From positions 1 to 54,429 of the forward strand of contig CAYOMD010000016.1 of assembly GCA_964404985.1 (NCBI GenBank): a stretch of DNA of 54,429 nucleotides. Reading direction: 5' to 3'. The stretch comes from Hankyongella sp964404985. Its GTDB lineage: Bacteria > Pseudomonadota > Alphaproteobacteria > Sphingomonadales > Sphingomonadaceae. How positions within the stretch are numbered: the first letter of the stretch is position 1; each line of letters opens with the position of its first letter. The position numbers and the translations under genes are program-made. Below, in pieces: positions 8,311-17,595 of this stretch. A model generated the notes under the pieces. That model was not told where the DNA came from. It saw only the letters and a program-made list of their open reading frames with translations, and did no database searches.

Positions 8311-8448
8311 TTGGGCCTTAGAGATGCTTGCACACGCAAGGGTCAAGGTTACGGGGAGAATCGGCTACAGGCCGGATAACATTAGCCCAAAAAAATAGAA
8401 AAAAGGGCTAACTGACGCGGGGTCCGGCTTTGCCGGGCCCTTTTTTTT
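8311..8448 (+). ncRNA. candidate intergenic small RNA with intrinsic terminator
   Basis: No plus-strand gene precedes the strong plus-strand terminator here, yet the upstream ~110 bases contain consecutive hairpins: CTTGC/GCAAG (8327-8340), CGGC/GCCG around 8362-8374, and TTAGCCC (8382-8388) paired with GGGCTAA (8405-8411) around a 16-base A-rich loop. The transcript would end in eight U residues. The A-rich loop (AAU-AGA-AAA register) and the U tail are the kinds of site Hfq binds. The 5' end is a guess and no convincing promoter was seen. It matches no RNA family I recognise. Confidence 0.4.
8420..8448 (+). terminator. strong rho-independent terminator, plus strand
   Basis: GGGTCCGGC and GCCGGGCCC form a 9-bp stem (one G-T wobble) with a TTT loop, followed at once by eight T residues. 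On the minus strand the same hairpin has no adjacent T-run, so it points along the plus strand, although every annotated gene nearby is on the minus strand. Confidence 0.8.
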
Positions 8449-8459
8449 GCACCGGGTGC

Positions 8460-8744
8460 TTACTCCGGCGGCAGAACATACTCGCGGAACGGCCCCGGCA
8501 GATTGGCAAGCGTCAACCAGCCGAAATGATCATTCGCCCAATAAAGCGCAAAAAAGCCAAGGCTGATCAGCGTGGTCCAGAGCAGCTTCTGCTTGAGTCT
8601 GGGGGCCACTGGGGCGCTGTCCGCCTGTCCGGGGACCATGTCGGCCCCCGCCTCCGCCGGAGTGCGCACACCCCAGGGCAGCACGGCAAACAACACGATC
8701 CACCATATGATGAGATAGATCGCCAGACCGCTGATCACGCTCAT
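8460..8744 (-). CDS. DUF1467 family membrane protein
   Basis: A 94-residue membrane protein with two predicted helices, ~6-27 (LAIYLIIWWIVLFAVLPWGV) and ~53-70 (LLWTTLISLGFFALYWAN). The LPWGVRTP motif after the first helix is characteristic of DUF1467, a small family found next to proS or rnj in many alphaproteobacteria. Function is unknown. Its ATG shares one base with the stop codon of the upstream lipoprotein gene (TAATG), implying coupled translation. Confidence 0.85.
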   Translation of the reverse strand: MSVISGLAIYLIIWWIVLFAVLPWGVRTPAEAGADMVPGQADSAPVAPRLKQKLLWTTLISLGFFALYWANDHFGWLTLANLPGPFREYVLPPE

Positions 8745-9253
8745 TATTTCGGCTTCGTTCCAGAGAACAGGGTAATCTGGGTCTGCCCCTTTTCGCCGGG
8801 CTGGATCATCACCTGCATGCCGTTGCGGTCGTCCCCTGCCCCGATCATGCGGGAGTCGCCGGTGGTGATTTCGCTATTCACCTTCATGCCGCGGTCCGCG
8901 ATCACCTGCTTGTAATGGGCCGCAACCTTGTCCGGGGAGTCGCCAGTCGACATCACCACCATGCCGCCTGCCCCATCATCGCTGACGCCCTTCATGGTGC
9001 TGAGCACCGCTGCGCCGGGATAGACTGGTGCCACGTCCTTTGCGGCTGCGGCGGCGGCATCGCCGGAGGCAAAGGTCGCGGTGCCCTCGTCCGATGTGAA
9101 GGTTGCCGTTTCCTTGTCCTGGGTGACTTTGGCCTTGACCGACTTATCCTCGCCCTCCGCAGACTTGACCGTGAAGGTCACATCTTCCGTCTTCTTGCTT
9201 TCGCCACAGGATGCCAGCGCCAGGCTGGCCAGAAGCATCACGGCATACCGCAT
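8744..9253 (-). CDS. putative lipoprotein of unknown function
   Basis: A 169-residue protein with a lipoprotein signal: MRYAVMLLASLALASCGES, with lipobox LASC and the acylated cysteine at residue 16. The mature part is Lys/Asp/Thr-rich with an Ala run (AAAAAA) near 67-72. After it comes a compact domain (APVYPGA through SPDKVAAHYKQVI) like those seen in other small proteobacterial lipoproteins. AGGGGGA precedes the ATG. It sits 11 bases after ribonuclease J and overlaps the DUF1467 gene, so the three are probably co-transcribed. Confidence 0.8.
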   Translation of the reverse strand: MRYAVMLLASLALASCGESKKTEDVTFTVKSAEGEDKSVKAKVTQDKETATFTSDEGTATFASGDAAAAAAKDVAPVYPGAAVLSTMKGVSDDGAGGMVVMSTGDSPDKVAAHYKQVIADRGMKVNSEITTGDSRMIGAGDDRNGMQVMIQPGEKGQTQITLFSGTKPK

Positions 9254-9264
9254 GAGAAGTCCCC

Positions 9265-10908
9265 CTACACCTTGATGATATGAACCTCGGCCACCGACCG
9301 CTTGCCGGTATAGTCGCGCGCCTGGGAGCGGATCGCAACACGGATTTTCTCGGTCAGCCCGGCGATATCCTTGCCGTTCGCCGTCTCGACGATGCGGGTC
9401 ACCTCCCGCTTTGCTTTGGTGACGAAGTCGTCCAGGTCCTCTTCCAACGGCAGCCCGTGAACGGCGAACACCGGCTCGCCCATCAGCTTGCCCCGCGACA
9501 ATGCCAGGCTCACAGACAGGTAGCCATTGTGCAGCAGGCGGCGGCGCTGGACCATGGTGAGACCGTCCGCCGGTACAATCACGTCGCCGTCCAGCACCAG
9601 CCGGCCAGCAGTCTCCTCGCGCAGCTTCTTCGGGCCATCCGGAGCCAGCCGGATCACGGCGCCGTTCGTGGGCACAATAGCGCTCGGCACCCCCAGAGAC
9701 TGGGCGAGTGCTGCGTGTTCGGTCATGTGGCGCAACTCGCCGTGGACCGGCACAGCAATCTGCGGGCGAATCCAGCCATACATGGCGGCCAGTTCAGGCC
9801 GACCCGGGTGACCGGACACGTGGACATGCGCCCCCTTCTCCGTGACCACATCCACCCCTTGCGCAACCAGCGCATTATGCAGCGCGCCGACCGACAATTC
9901 GTTGCCGGGGATTTGCTTGGACGAGAATATCACCAGATCGCCCTTGGAGAGACGGATTTCATTGTGCTCCTTGGCGGCAATGCGGGCCAGCGCCGCCCGT
10001 TGCTCGCCCTGACAACCGGTCGCGACGAACAGAACAGATTGCGGTGGCAGAGACATCGCTTCATCGGGGCTGATCAGCGGCGGCAGATGCTTGAGGTAGC
10101 CGCAGGCCTTGGCGACCCGGGTGATCCGGTCCAGCGAGCGCCCGACCATGCACAACTGCCGCCCGGTCTCGTTTGCGACATGGCCGATGGTGTCGACGCG
10201 CGCGGCATTGGAGGCAAAGGTCGTCACCAGTACCCGGCCCTTGCGGTCCTTCACCACCTCCAGCATCGCCCGGCGCACGGCCCCTTCGGAGCCCGAGGCC
10301 TCGGGGTTGAACACATTGGTCGAGTCGCCGATCAGCGCGAGCACGCCACTATCGCCGATCGCGGTCAGTTGCTCAGGTGTCGAGGGCTTGCCCATCAAGG
10401 GCTCGTCGTCGAGCTTCCAGTCGCCGGTGTGGAACAGCCGACCATAGGGCGTCTCGATCACCAGCGCATTGCCCTCCGGGATCGAGTGCGCAAGGTGGAC
10501 ATATTTGATCTTGAACGGCCCAAGCTCCAGCGACGCCCCCATGGAGACGGTCTTGACCTTGATGCTATCATCAAACCCATCAGACTTCAGCTTCTCGCGC
10601 AGCAAGCCGGCGGTGAACGGCGTGGCATACACCGGAACTTTCAGGTCGCCGGCGAGGTAGGGCACGGCACCCAGATGGTCCTCATGGCCGTGGGTCAGCA
10701 CGATGCCGAGCAACCGGTCCCGATGCTTCTCGATGAAGGTCAGGTCCGGCAGCACCAGCTCGACACCGGGCAGGCTCGGGTCAGCAAACGTCATGCCCAG
10801 ATCGACCATGATCCATTTGCCCTGACAGCCAAACAGATTGACGTTCATGCCGATCTCGCCCGAGCCGCCCAATGGCAGGAACAGCAGCTCGTCGCCGGGA
10901 ATTGTCAC
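9265..10908 (-). CDS. rnj: ribonuclease J
   Basis: Metallo-beta-lactamase/beta-CASP ribonuclease with endo- and 5'-exonuclease activity in RNA decay and rRNA maturation. It opens with FLPLGGSGEIGMN, the RNase J signature; the metal motif HGHEDH is near residue 74-79, followed by HTGDWKLD and the beta-CASP IGDSTN segment, and VHVSGHPG lies further on. Length (547) fits. The start is GTG at 10908 or TTG at 10911, both served by AAGGA upstream; GTG has the better spacing. It is separated from coaX by 108 bases and followed by the lipoprotein gene. Confidence 0.96.
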   Translation of the reverse strand: MTIPGDELLFLPLGGSGEIGMNVNLFGCQGKWIMVDLGMTFADPSLPGVELVLPDLTFIEKHRDRLLGIVLTHGHEDHLGAVPYLAGDLKVPVYATPFTAGLLREKLKSDGFDDSIKVKTVSMGASLELGPFKIKYVHLAHSIPEGNALVIETPYGRLFHTGDWKLDDEPLMGKPSTPEQLTAIGDSGVLALIGDSTNVFNPEASGSEGAVRRAMLEVVKDRKGRVLVTTFASNAARVDTIGHVANETGRQLCMVGRSLDRITRVAKACGYLKHLPPLISPDEAMSLPPQSVLFVATGCQGEQRAALARIAAKEHNEIRLSKGDLVIFSSKQIPGNELSVGALHNALVAQGVDVVTEKGAHVHVSGHPGRPELAAMYGWIRPQIAVPVHGELRHMTEHAALAQSLGVPSAIVPTNGAVIRLAPDGPKKLREETAGRLVLDGDVIVPADGLTMVQRRRLLHNGYLSVSLALSRGKLMGEPVFAVHGLPLEEDLDDFVTKAKREVTRIVETANGKDIAGLTEKIRVAIRSQARDYTGKRSVAEVHIIKV

Positions 10909-11016
10909 CAATAAAATCCTTCAATGTTCAAATACTGTTCAAAGCACGATAGCTCTGGATGTCGTGATGGATACTCTGGTCTCCATCGTACCTGGCTTGC
11001 TGCAGTGCAATAGATA

Positions 11017-11790
11017 TCACACTTTGGCATTGCGCGCGTAAATCGCGGCGAGGCCTTTCACGGTCAGGTCGGCATCGACGATGTCAATGGCATCAGTGTG
11101 CCGGTCAAACAGCGGGCTTAAACCGCCCGTCGCAATCACGCGCGGATGCCCGCCGAGTTCGGCCCGGCAGCGCGCGACCATCCCCTCGATCAGGCTGACA
11201 TAGCCCCAGAAGATGCCGGACTGCATGGCCTCGATGGTCGAACGGCCGATCGTGCGCCCGGATGGCGGCGGCTCCACGGCAATTTTGGGCAGCTTTGCAG
11301 ACGCCATGAACAGCGCCTCGACCGAGAGGTTGATACCCGGTGCGATCACGCCACCACGGTACACGCCATCGGTGATGATGTCGAACGTGGTGGCGGTGCC
11401 AAAATCGATGACGATCAGGTCACCCGGATAGGCTTCGTGTGCGGCAACCGCATTCACCAGCCGGTCGGCCCCGACTTCGCCCGGGTTCGGCAGGTCAATC
11501 CCGATACCGAGGGCAATCTGCGACGTCACCACCAGCGGCTCGCAACCGAAGTAGCGCTTGCACATCTGCCGCAGGTTGAACAGCGTCGCCGGCACCACGG
11601 TCGCGATGGCGACATCGGTGATCGAGGCCCGGTCGCCGCCATTGATGTCCATCAACTGCGACAGCCAGACCATATATTCGTCCGCCGTGCGACGCGCATC
11701 CGTCGAAATGCGCCAGCGCTCGCGGATTTCGCCGTCAGCGATCAGCGCGAACAGCGTGTTGGTGTTCCCGACGTCAATCGCGAGCAGCAT
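11017..11790 (-). CDS. coaX: type III pantothenate kinase
   Basis: Phosphorylates pantothenate in the first step of coenzyme A synthesis. Starting at the ATG at 11790 (preceded by GAGGGA) the protein has 257 residues and begins MLLAIDVGNTNT, the phosphate-binding motif of CoaX. GADRLVNAVAA and DFGTATTFD are the other two family motifs. An open frame continues 26 codons upstream inside birA but is not needed. The start overlaps the end of birA by 17 bases. The birA-coaX-rnj order is common in alphaproteobacteria. Confidence 0.95.
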   Translation of the reverse strand: MLLAIDVGNTNTLFALIADGEIRERWRISTDARRTADEYMVWLSQLMDINGGDRASITDVAIATVVPATLFNLRQMCKRYFGCEPLVVTSQIALGIGIDLPNPGEVGADRLVNAVAAHEAYPGDLIVIDFGTATTFDIITDGVYRGGVIAPGINLSVEALFMASAKLPKIAVEPPPSGRTIGRSTIEAMQSGIFWGYVSLIEGMVARCRAELGGHPRVIATGGLSPLFDRHTDAIDIVDADLTVKGLAAIYARNAKV

Positions 11791-12535
11791 GGCCGGTTCC
11801 CTCAAAAACGTCTGCGGCATGAAGGGTCTCGACCACACCACTGTCAAGCCGCAGCACCAGTGCGCCATCCTCCGCCAAATCGAGAAACTGTCCGCTCAAG
11901 GTCCTGCCGGTCAGCCGCGCGTCAATCCGGGACCCCAGCCCTGAGGCGGACGCCAGCCACGCCGCGCGGATCGGCGCAAATCCACCCTCTCGCCAGCGTT
12001 GCCGCCAGGTGTCGAAGGCTGCAATCACAGCTCGCGCCACCATATCCGCGTCCGGTGTGCCTCCGGTTGCCGCCAGGAGGCTGGTCGCAGGGCGCTCCAG
12101 CCCAACCGGATGATGGGCCAGGTTGATGCCGATGCCCACGACCACCCAGGGCAATTCCTGCGGTCTGGTATGGGTCTCCAGCAAAATACCGCAGACCTTG
12201 GCCCCATCGATCAGAACATCGTTTGGCCACTTCAGCCGCAGGCGCGCCACCGGCACCCATTGGCCCAGTGCCTCCCGCACCGCCAGCGCTGCCACAAAGG
12301 ACAGCTGCGCCAGCATGCCCTCGCCCGGCCGGGCGCGCACCAGGCCGCTCAGGAGCAGGTTGCCGACAGGCGAGTCCCAGGCGCGACCACGCCGGCCACG
12401 GCCTGCAGTCTGCCGGTCTGCGCGCAGCCAACTGTTATCAGCAGCACCGTGCGCTGCCTGTTCGAGCAAGGTCTCGTTGGTGGAGGGCAGCTCCGGAACG
12501 TGCCGCAGCGTCCAGGTCGTCGGCAGCGCGCTCAA
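11774..12535 (-). CDS. birA: biotin-[acetyl-CoA-carboxylase] ligase, no repressor domain
   Basis: Attaches biotin to carboxylase carrier proteins. Catalytic motifs are GRGRRGR (residues 45-51), KWPNDVL (102-108) and VVVGIGINL (~130). At 253 residues it lacks the N-terminal winged-helix DNA-binding domain of E. coli BirA, so it should be a ligase only. The likely start is TTG, overlapping the nuoN stop codon (TTGA); no good ATG lies in the first part of the frame. It is the last clear member of the nuo transcript together with coaX. Confidence 0.93.
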   Translation of the reverse strand: MSALPTTWTLRHVPELPSTNETLLEQAAHGAADNSWLRADRQTAGRGRRGRAWDSPVGNLLLSGLVRARPGEGMLAQLSFVAALAVREALGQWVPVARLRLKWPNDVLIDGAKVCGILLETHTRPQELPWVVVGIGINLAHHPVGLERPATSLLAATGGTPDADMVARAVIAAFDTWRQRWREGGFAPIRAAWLASASGLGSRIDARLTGRTLSGQFLDLAEDGALVLRLDSGVVETLHAADVFEGTGHAARD

Positions 12536-13983
12536 CCCAGCAGCGACTTTGCGGCTAGCGTGGCGGCGGCTGCTAGCGGGCCGATCGCCAGATAGCCCAG
12601 TGGCGACGAAAAGGCCGCCGAAAGCGCCAGCACCACGGACGACGGCGTATGGGACATGGCGTCGAAGGCGGGCGCCGGCTCGTCAAAATACATCACCTTC
12701 ACGATGCGCAGGTAATAATAGGCTGCAACCGTGCTGGCGAGCACACCAAGGATCGCCGGGATGACCAGACCTGCGGCAATCGCCGCCTGGAATACGAACA
12801 GCTTGCCAACAAAACCGATCAGCAGCGGAATGCCTGCCATGCTGAACATGATCATGGCGAGCGCAAAGGCGACCCGCGGCTGGCGCCGGGCCAGGCCTGC
12901 GAGGTCCTCGATCGCCTCCACCGCCTGGCCTCCACGCTGCATGGCCATGACACAGAGGAAACCGCCGATGGTGGTCGGCATGTAGATCGCGAGATACACC
13001 AGCACGGCCTCAATCCCCGCCTCGGTCCCCGCTGCCACGCCCAGCAGCGCATAACCGACATGGCCGATCGAGGAATATGCGAGCAGACGCTTGATGTTGC
13101 GCTGGTTGATCGCAGCGACAGCCCCCAGCACCATCGAGCCCACTGACGCGACGATGATGATCTGCCGCCACTGTTCGGCAAGGCCCGGAAACGCATCCGC
13201 GAGCACGCGCACCAGCAAGCCCATGGCAGCGACCTTGGGGGCAGCGGCGAAGAAGGTGGTCACCGGGGTCGGCGCGCCCTCATAAACGTCCGGAGTCCAC
13301 ATATGGAACGGCACCGCGGCAATCTTGAAAATGAGGCCGGACATCACGAACACCAACCCGAACAGGATACCGACGGACGGAGTCTGCTCGGCGACCAGCA
13401 CGCCTTGCAGACGCAGGAAGTTGGTTGAGCCAGCAAAGCCGTAGACCAGCGAGACCCCATAGAGCAACAGCCCGGACGACAACGCACCGAGCACGAAATA
13501 TTTGAGCCCGGCCTCGGTCGAGCGGGCATTGTCCCGGTGGAACGCGGCCAGCACATAAAGGCTGAGCGATTGCAGCTCCAGCCCGAGATACAGCGACAGC
13601 AGGTCGCCCGCCGACACCATCATCAGCATGCCGAGTGTCGCGATCAGCACAATGATGGGAAACTCGAAGCGCGCGATGCCCAGCCGGCGCATATGCGGCT
13701 CGGCAATGATCAGGGTGGCGGCCGATCCGACGAGGATCACGACCTTGAGAAACTGCGCATAGGCATCGACGACGAACATGCCGTTGAAGCCGGTGCCGGA
13801 TGGCCCGCCCCCCACCAGAACCACCGCCGCGGCCATCACCGCCACACAGGCCCAGCTGATCATCGAATAGCTTTTATCGCCCTGGAACACCCCGACCAGC
13901 AGCAGCACCAGGGCGCTGACGGCGAGCCACAGCTCAGGCGCTGCGAGCATCAGGCTGTCGGAAAGTGCAGTCACGCTTGTCAT
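12532..13983 (-). CDS. nuoN: NADH-quinone oxidoreductase subunit N
   Basis: Antiporter-like proton-channel subunit of the complex I membrane arm, 483 residues with the usual 13-14 helices. Family signatures include FEFPIIVLIATLGMLMMVSA near the N-terminal third, the conserved AAPKVAAMGL loop and KRLLAYSSIGHVGY, where the lysine and following motif belong to the discontinuous helix. It lies five bases after nuoM and overlaps birA by four. Confidence 0.97.
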   Translation of the reverse strand: MTSVTALSDSLMLAAPELWLAVSALVLLLVGVFQGDKSYSMISWACVAVMAAAVVLVGGGPSGTGFNGMFVVDAYAQFLKVVILVGSAATLIIAEPHMRRLGIARFEFPIIVLIATLGMLMMVSAGDLLSLYLGLELQSLSLYVLAAFHRDNARSTEAGLKYFVLGALSSGLLLYGVSLVYGFAGSTNFLRLQGVLVAEQTPSVGILFGLVFVMSGLIFKIAAVPFHMWTPDVYEGAPTPVTTFFAAAPKVAAMGLLVRVLADAFPGLAEQWRQIIIVASVGSMVLGAVAAINQRNIKRLLAYSSIGHVGYALLGVAAGTEAGIEAVLVYLAIYMPTTIGGFLCVMAMQRGGQAVEAIEDLAGLARRQPRVAFALAMIMFSMAGIPLLIGFVGKLFVFQAAIAAGLVIPAILGVLASTVAAYYYLRIVKVMYFDEPAPAFDAMSHTPSSVVLALSAAFSSPLGYLAIGPLAAAATLAAKSLLG

Positions 13984-13988
13984 CCTTT

Positions 13989-15491
13989 TCAGCGCGCGTC
14001 AGCGGTCTGCTGCGGGGCACGCTCAAGCTGGCTGATCAGCTTGGCGACCGGCGCGCGCACCGGGTCCAGAAAACTGTTGGGATAGATGCCCATCCAGAAC
14101 ACCAGCAGGAGCATCGGAGCGAATACCACCTTCTCCTTCCAGGTCAGGTCCAGGATGGACTTGAGGTCGTGGCGGGTCAGCTCGCCGAACACCACCTTGC
14201 GATAGAGCCAGAGCATGTAGGCAGCACCCAGAATAACCCCGGTCGCCATCACGAACGCCAGCCAGGTACTGGCCTTGTAGGCCCCGACCAGCACCAGGAA
14301 CTCGCCGACGAAGCCCGAAGTGCCAGGCAGACCGATCGAGGCCATAGTGAACACCATGAACACCAGGGCGTAGGCGGGCATGCGGTTGACCAGGCCACCG
14401 TATTTGGCGATCTCCCGGGTGTGCATGCGGTCGTAGACCACGCCAACGCACAGGAACAGTGCCGCCGACACCACCCCGTGGGACAGCATGACGAAAATCG
14501 CCCCCTCGATCCCCTGGCTGTTGAAGGCGAACAGGCCGGCGGTCACGAAGGCCATGTGGGCGACCGAGGAATAGGCGATCAGCTTCTTCATGTCCTCCTG
14601 CACCAGCGCCACCAGCGAGGTGTAGACGACGGCAATCATCGACAGCGCAAACACCAGCCAGGCCAGTTCGTGGCTCGCCTCCGGGAACATCGGCAGGGAG
14701 AAGCGGAGCATGCCATAGCCGCCCATCTTCAGCATGACCCCGGCCAGCACCACCGAACCGGCGGTCGGGGCCTCCACGTGTGCGTCGGGCAGCCAGGTAT
14801 GAACCGGCCACATCGGCATCTTGACCGCAAAGGACGCAAAGAACGCGAGCCAGAGCCAAGTCTGGACATCCACGTCGAAGCGGTGGGCCATCAACTCGGG
14901 GATCGAAGTCGTGCCCGCTTCATCGATCATGTAGAGCATGGCCAGCAGCATCAGCAGCGAGCCGAGCAGGGTGTAGAGGAAGAACTTGAAGCTGGCGTAG
15001 ATGCGCCGCTTGCCGCCCCAGATGCCGATGATGAGATACATCGGGATCAGCCCGCCCTCGAAGAAGATGTAGAACATCATCATGTCGAGGCTGGAGAACA
15101 CGCCGATCATCAGCGCTTCCATGAACAGGAAGGCGGCCATGTATTCGCCCACCCGGCTCTGGATCGAGTCCCAGCTGGCGATGATGCACAGCGGCATCAG
15201 GAAGGCGGTCAGCGCGATCAGCACCAGCGCAATCCCGTCAATCCCCAGATGATAGCTGAAATAGCGCCCGAACACATCCAGCTTCTCGACAAACTGGAAG
15301 TCGCCGTTGGCATAATCAAAGTTCAGCCACAGCACGACGGCGAGCACGAACACGATCAGGGTAGTGATCAATGCGGTGATACGGGCATTGTGCGCGCGCT
15401 CGGCCTCAGTCCCGCCGGGTGCCAGCAGGATCCAGGCTGCACCGACCAGCGGCAGCAGGATCAGGGCGGAAAGGATGGGGAAGGTGTCCAT
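13989..15491 (-). CDS. nuoM: NADH-quinone oxidoreductase subunit M
   Basis: Antiporter-like proton-translocating subunit of the complex I membrane arm; 500 residues from the ATG at 15491 (MDTFPILSALILLPLVGAAW), which has AGGGC upstream. An in-frame extension of 16 codons would run into nuoL and is rejected. Typical features are LGIDGIALVLIALTAFLMP, the glutamate in FMEALMIGVF, WLPDAHVEAPTAGSV and KKLIAYSSVAHM. It starts 14 bases after the nuoL stop and ends five bases before nuoN. Confidence 0.97.
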   Translation of the reverse strand: MDTFPILSALILLPLVGAAWILLAPGGTEAERAHNARITALITTLIVFVLAVVLWLNFDYANGDFQFVEKLDVFGRYFSYHLGIDGIALVLIALTAFLMPLCIIASWDSIQSRVGEYMAAFLFMEALMIGVFSSLDMMMFYIFFEGGLIPMYLIIGIWGGKRRIYASFKFFLYTLLGSLLMLLAMLYMIDEAGTTSIPELMAHRFDVDVQTWLWLAFFASFAVKMPMWPVHTWLPDAHVEAPTAGSVVLAGVMLKMGGYGMLRFSLPMFPEASHELAWLVFALSMIAVVYTSLVALVQEDMKKLIAYSSVAHMAFVTAGLFAFNSQGIEGAIFVMLSHGVVSAALFLCVGVVYDRMHTREIAKYGGLVNRMPAYALVFMVFTMASIGLPGTSGFVGEFLVLVGAYKASTWLAFVMATGVILGAAYMLWLYRKVVFGELTRHDLKSILDLTWKEKVVFAPMLLLVFWMGIYPNSFLDPVRAPVAKLISQLERAPQQTADAR

Positions 15492-15505
15492 GGTGCGCCC
15501 TAAAC

Positions 15506-17590
15506 TCAGCCCTGCGCAAACAGTCGCGGCAGGAACCACGACGTCGCGATGGCAATGCCGATCAGCATGACAAATGCGTAGGTGTAGAGGTAGCCGGTCT
15601 GCAGGCGGCTGGCCCCTTGCGACGTGCGCACCACGGTCCCGGCAATGCCGTCCGGCCCCAGACGGTCGATGGTCTGCATGTCCCCGCGCTTCCAGAACAG
15701 CCGCCCCAGCATCAGGCTCGGCTTCACGAACAGCAGATCGTAGAGCTCATCGAAGTACCATTTCCGGTACAAAAACTGGTGCAGGCCGGAGAAGGTGCGG
15801 ACAAACGCCGCCGGGATGCCCGGCTTCCAGAGATAGGCGACAATCGCCAGCGACAGCCCGACCAGCATGACTCCGTTGATCAGCATCGGCACCCAGCCGG
15901 GGACACGGCCGGCATCATGCATGGCATGCAGGATGTTCTCGCCCTTGACGAAAATCGCACTGCGCCAGAAATCATCCATGTGATGGCCGATGAACTGGCC
16001 CTCGAAGCCCCACCCGGCGGCAAAGGCACCGACCGCCAGCACCAGCAGGGCAATGCGCATCGGCCAGGGACTCTCGTGCGGGTGATAGCCTGCGGTGCCG
16101 TCACCATGATCCTGGGCTGCATGATCCTTGGCATCGTGGTGACTGTCATGGGCGTGAGCATCCTGGGCGTGATCCCCATGCGCGTGATCATCATGCCCAT
16201 GCGCGCCGTGAACCGCATGCTGGATATGCTCGGACTGCGCCCAGCGCGGCGTCTGCAGGAAGGTCAGGAACCACAGGCGCCAGGAATAGAAGGTCGTCAG
16301 CAGGGCCGCACTCACGCCCATCACGAACGCGAAGGTGCCCATCGGCGATGGGGACGCGAACGCCGCTTCCAGAATCGCATCCTTGGAGTAGTAGCCGGCG
16401 AACAGCGGCACGCCGGTGATCGCCAGGGTTCCGATGAACATGACAGCCGCGGTAATGGGGATATGCTTCAGCAGCCCGCCGTAATAGCGCATGTCCTGCT
16501 CGTGGTGCATCGCGTGGATCACCGAGCCCGCCCCCAGGAACAACAGCGCCTTGAAGAAGGCGTGGGTGAACAGGTGGAACATCGCGGCACCGTAAGCCCC
16601 GACACCGAGCGCGAAAAACATGTAGCCAAGTTGCGAGCAGGTCGAATAGGCGATCACCCGCTTGATATCGTGCTGGGTCGTACCGATCGTCGCCGCAAAG
16701 AAGGCCGTCGCCGCGCCGACCACCGTCACCACCTGAAGGGCCATCGGCGCCTGCTCGAACAGCGGGGACAGGCGCGCGAGCATGAACACACCGGCGGTCA
16801 CCATGGTCGCGGCGTGGATGAGCGCGGAGACCGGCGTCGGGCCTTCCATCGCGTCCGGCAGCCAGGTGTGCAGGCCGAGCTGGGCCGACTTGCCGCACGC
16901 ACCGACAAACAGCAGCAGGCAGATCGTGGTCATGATATCGACGTTATAGCCCAGGAACCTAAAGGTCTTGCCGAACTGGCCGGGGGCCGCCGCAAAGATC
17001 GTGTCGAACTCAACCGAGTTGAACACCAGGAAAATCGCAAAAATGCCCAGCGAATATCCGAAGTCACCCACCCGATTGACCACGAATGCCTTCATGGCGG
17101 CCGCATTGGCACTCGGTTTCTTGTACCAGAAACCGATCAGCAGGTAGGATGCGAGACCCACACCCTCCCAGCCGAAGAACATCTGCACCAGGTTGTCCGC
17201 GGTCACCAGCATCAGCATCGCGAAGGTAAACAGCGACAGATAAGCCATGAAGCGCGGCTTGTCCGGGTCTTCCGCCATGTAGGACCAGGAATAGAGGTGC
17301 ACGAGCGTCGACACCGTGGTCACCACGATCAGCATCACCACTGTCAGGGTATCGACGCGGATTGACCAGTCGAAGGACAGATCGCCGGAGGTCACCCAGG
17401 TCAGCAGGGTGACCTTGGTGAAGTCTCCGTGGCCAAGCCCGACGTCGAGAAATGCCGTCCAGGAGAGCGCGCAGGCAACCGCCACGGCCAGAGTCGTGAC
17501 AAGTTGCGACCCGCGATCACCAATCGAGCGACCAAACAGTCCGGTAATCAGCGCCGCCAGTAGCGGGAGGAACACAATGGCCTGGTACAA
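15506..17590 (-). CDS. nuoL: NADH-quinone oxidoreductase subunit L with His-rich insert
   Basis: Largest membrane subunit of complex I, 694 residues, with antiporter-like helices plus the C-terminal lateral helix. Family motifs: MYQAIVFLPLLAALITGLFG at the start, WEGVGLASYLLIGFWY, WLPDAMEGPTPVSALIHAAT and DIKRVIAYSTCSQLGYM. Residues ~455-507 form a loop with 16 histidines in 53 residues plus many aspartates, just before HPHESPWPM. The start is TTG at 17590, chosen because the following residues match the conserved NuoL N-terminus and GAGG precedes it. Five bases separate it from nuoK. Confidence 0.96.
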   Translation of the reverse strand: MYQAIVFLPLLAALITGLFGRSIGDRGSQLVTTLAVAVACALSWTAFLDVGLGHGDFTKVTLLTWVTSGDLSFDWSIRVDTLTVVMLIVVTTVSTLVHLYSWSYMAEDPDKPRFMAYLSLFTFAMLMLVTADNLVQMFFGWEGVGLASYLLIGFWYKKPSANAAAMKAFVVNRVGDFGYSLGIFAIFLVFNSVEFDTIFAAAPGQFGKTFRFLGYNVDIMTTICLLLFVGACGKSAQLGLHTWLPDAMEGPTPVSALIHAATMVTAGVFMLARLSPLFEQAPMALQVVTVVGAATAFFAATIGTTQHDIKRVIAYSTCSQLGYMFFALGVGAYGAAMFHLFTHAFFKALLFLGAGSVIHAMHHEQDMRYYGGLLKHIPITAAVMFIGTLAITGVPLFAGYYSKDAILEAAFASPSPMGTFAFVMGVSAALLTTFYSWRLWFLTFLQTPRWAQSEHIQHAVHGAHGHDDHAHGDHAQDAHAHDSHHDAKDHAAQDHGDGTAGYHPHESPWPMRIALLVLAVGAFAAGWGFEGQFIGHHMDDFWRSAIFVKGENILHAMHDAGRVPGWVPMLINGVMLVGLSLAIVAYLWKPGIPAAFVRTFSGLHQFLYRKWYFDELYDLLFVKPSLMLGRLFWKRGDMQTIDRLGPDGIAGTVVRTSQGASRLQTGYLYTYAFVMLIGIAIATSWFLPRLFAQG

Positions 17591-17595
17591 GCGCC

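Noticed and set aside
8420..8440. The hairpin as terminator of the minus-strand DUF1467 gene
   Set aside because: On the minus strand the stem is followed by about 15 other bases before any T-run, so the canonical orientation is plus.
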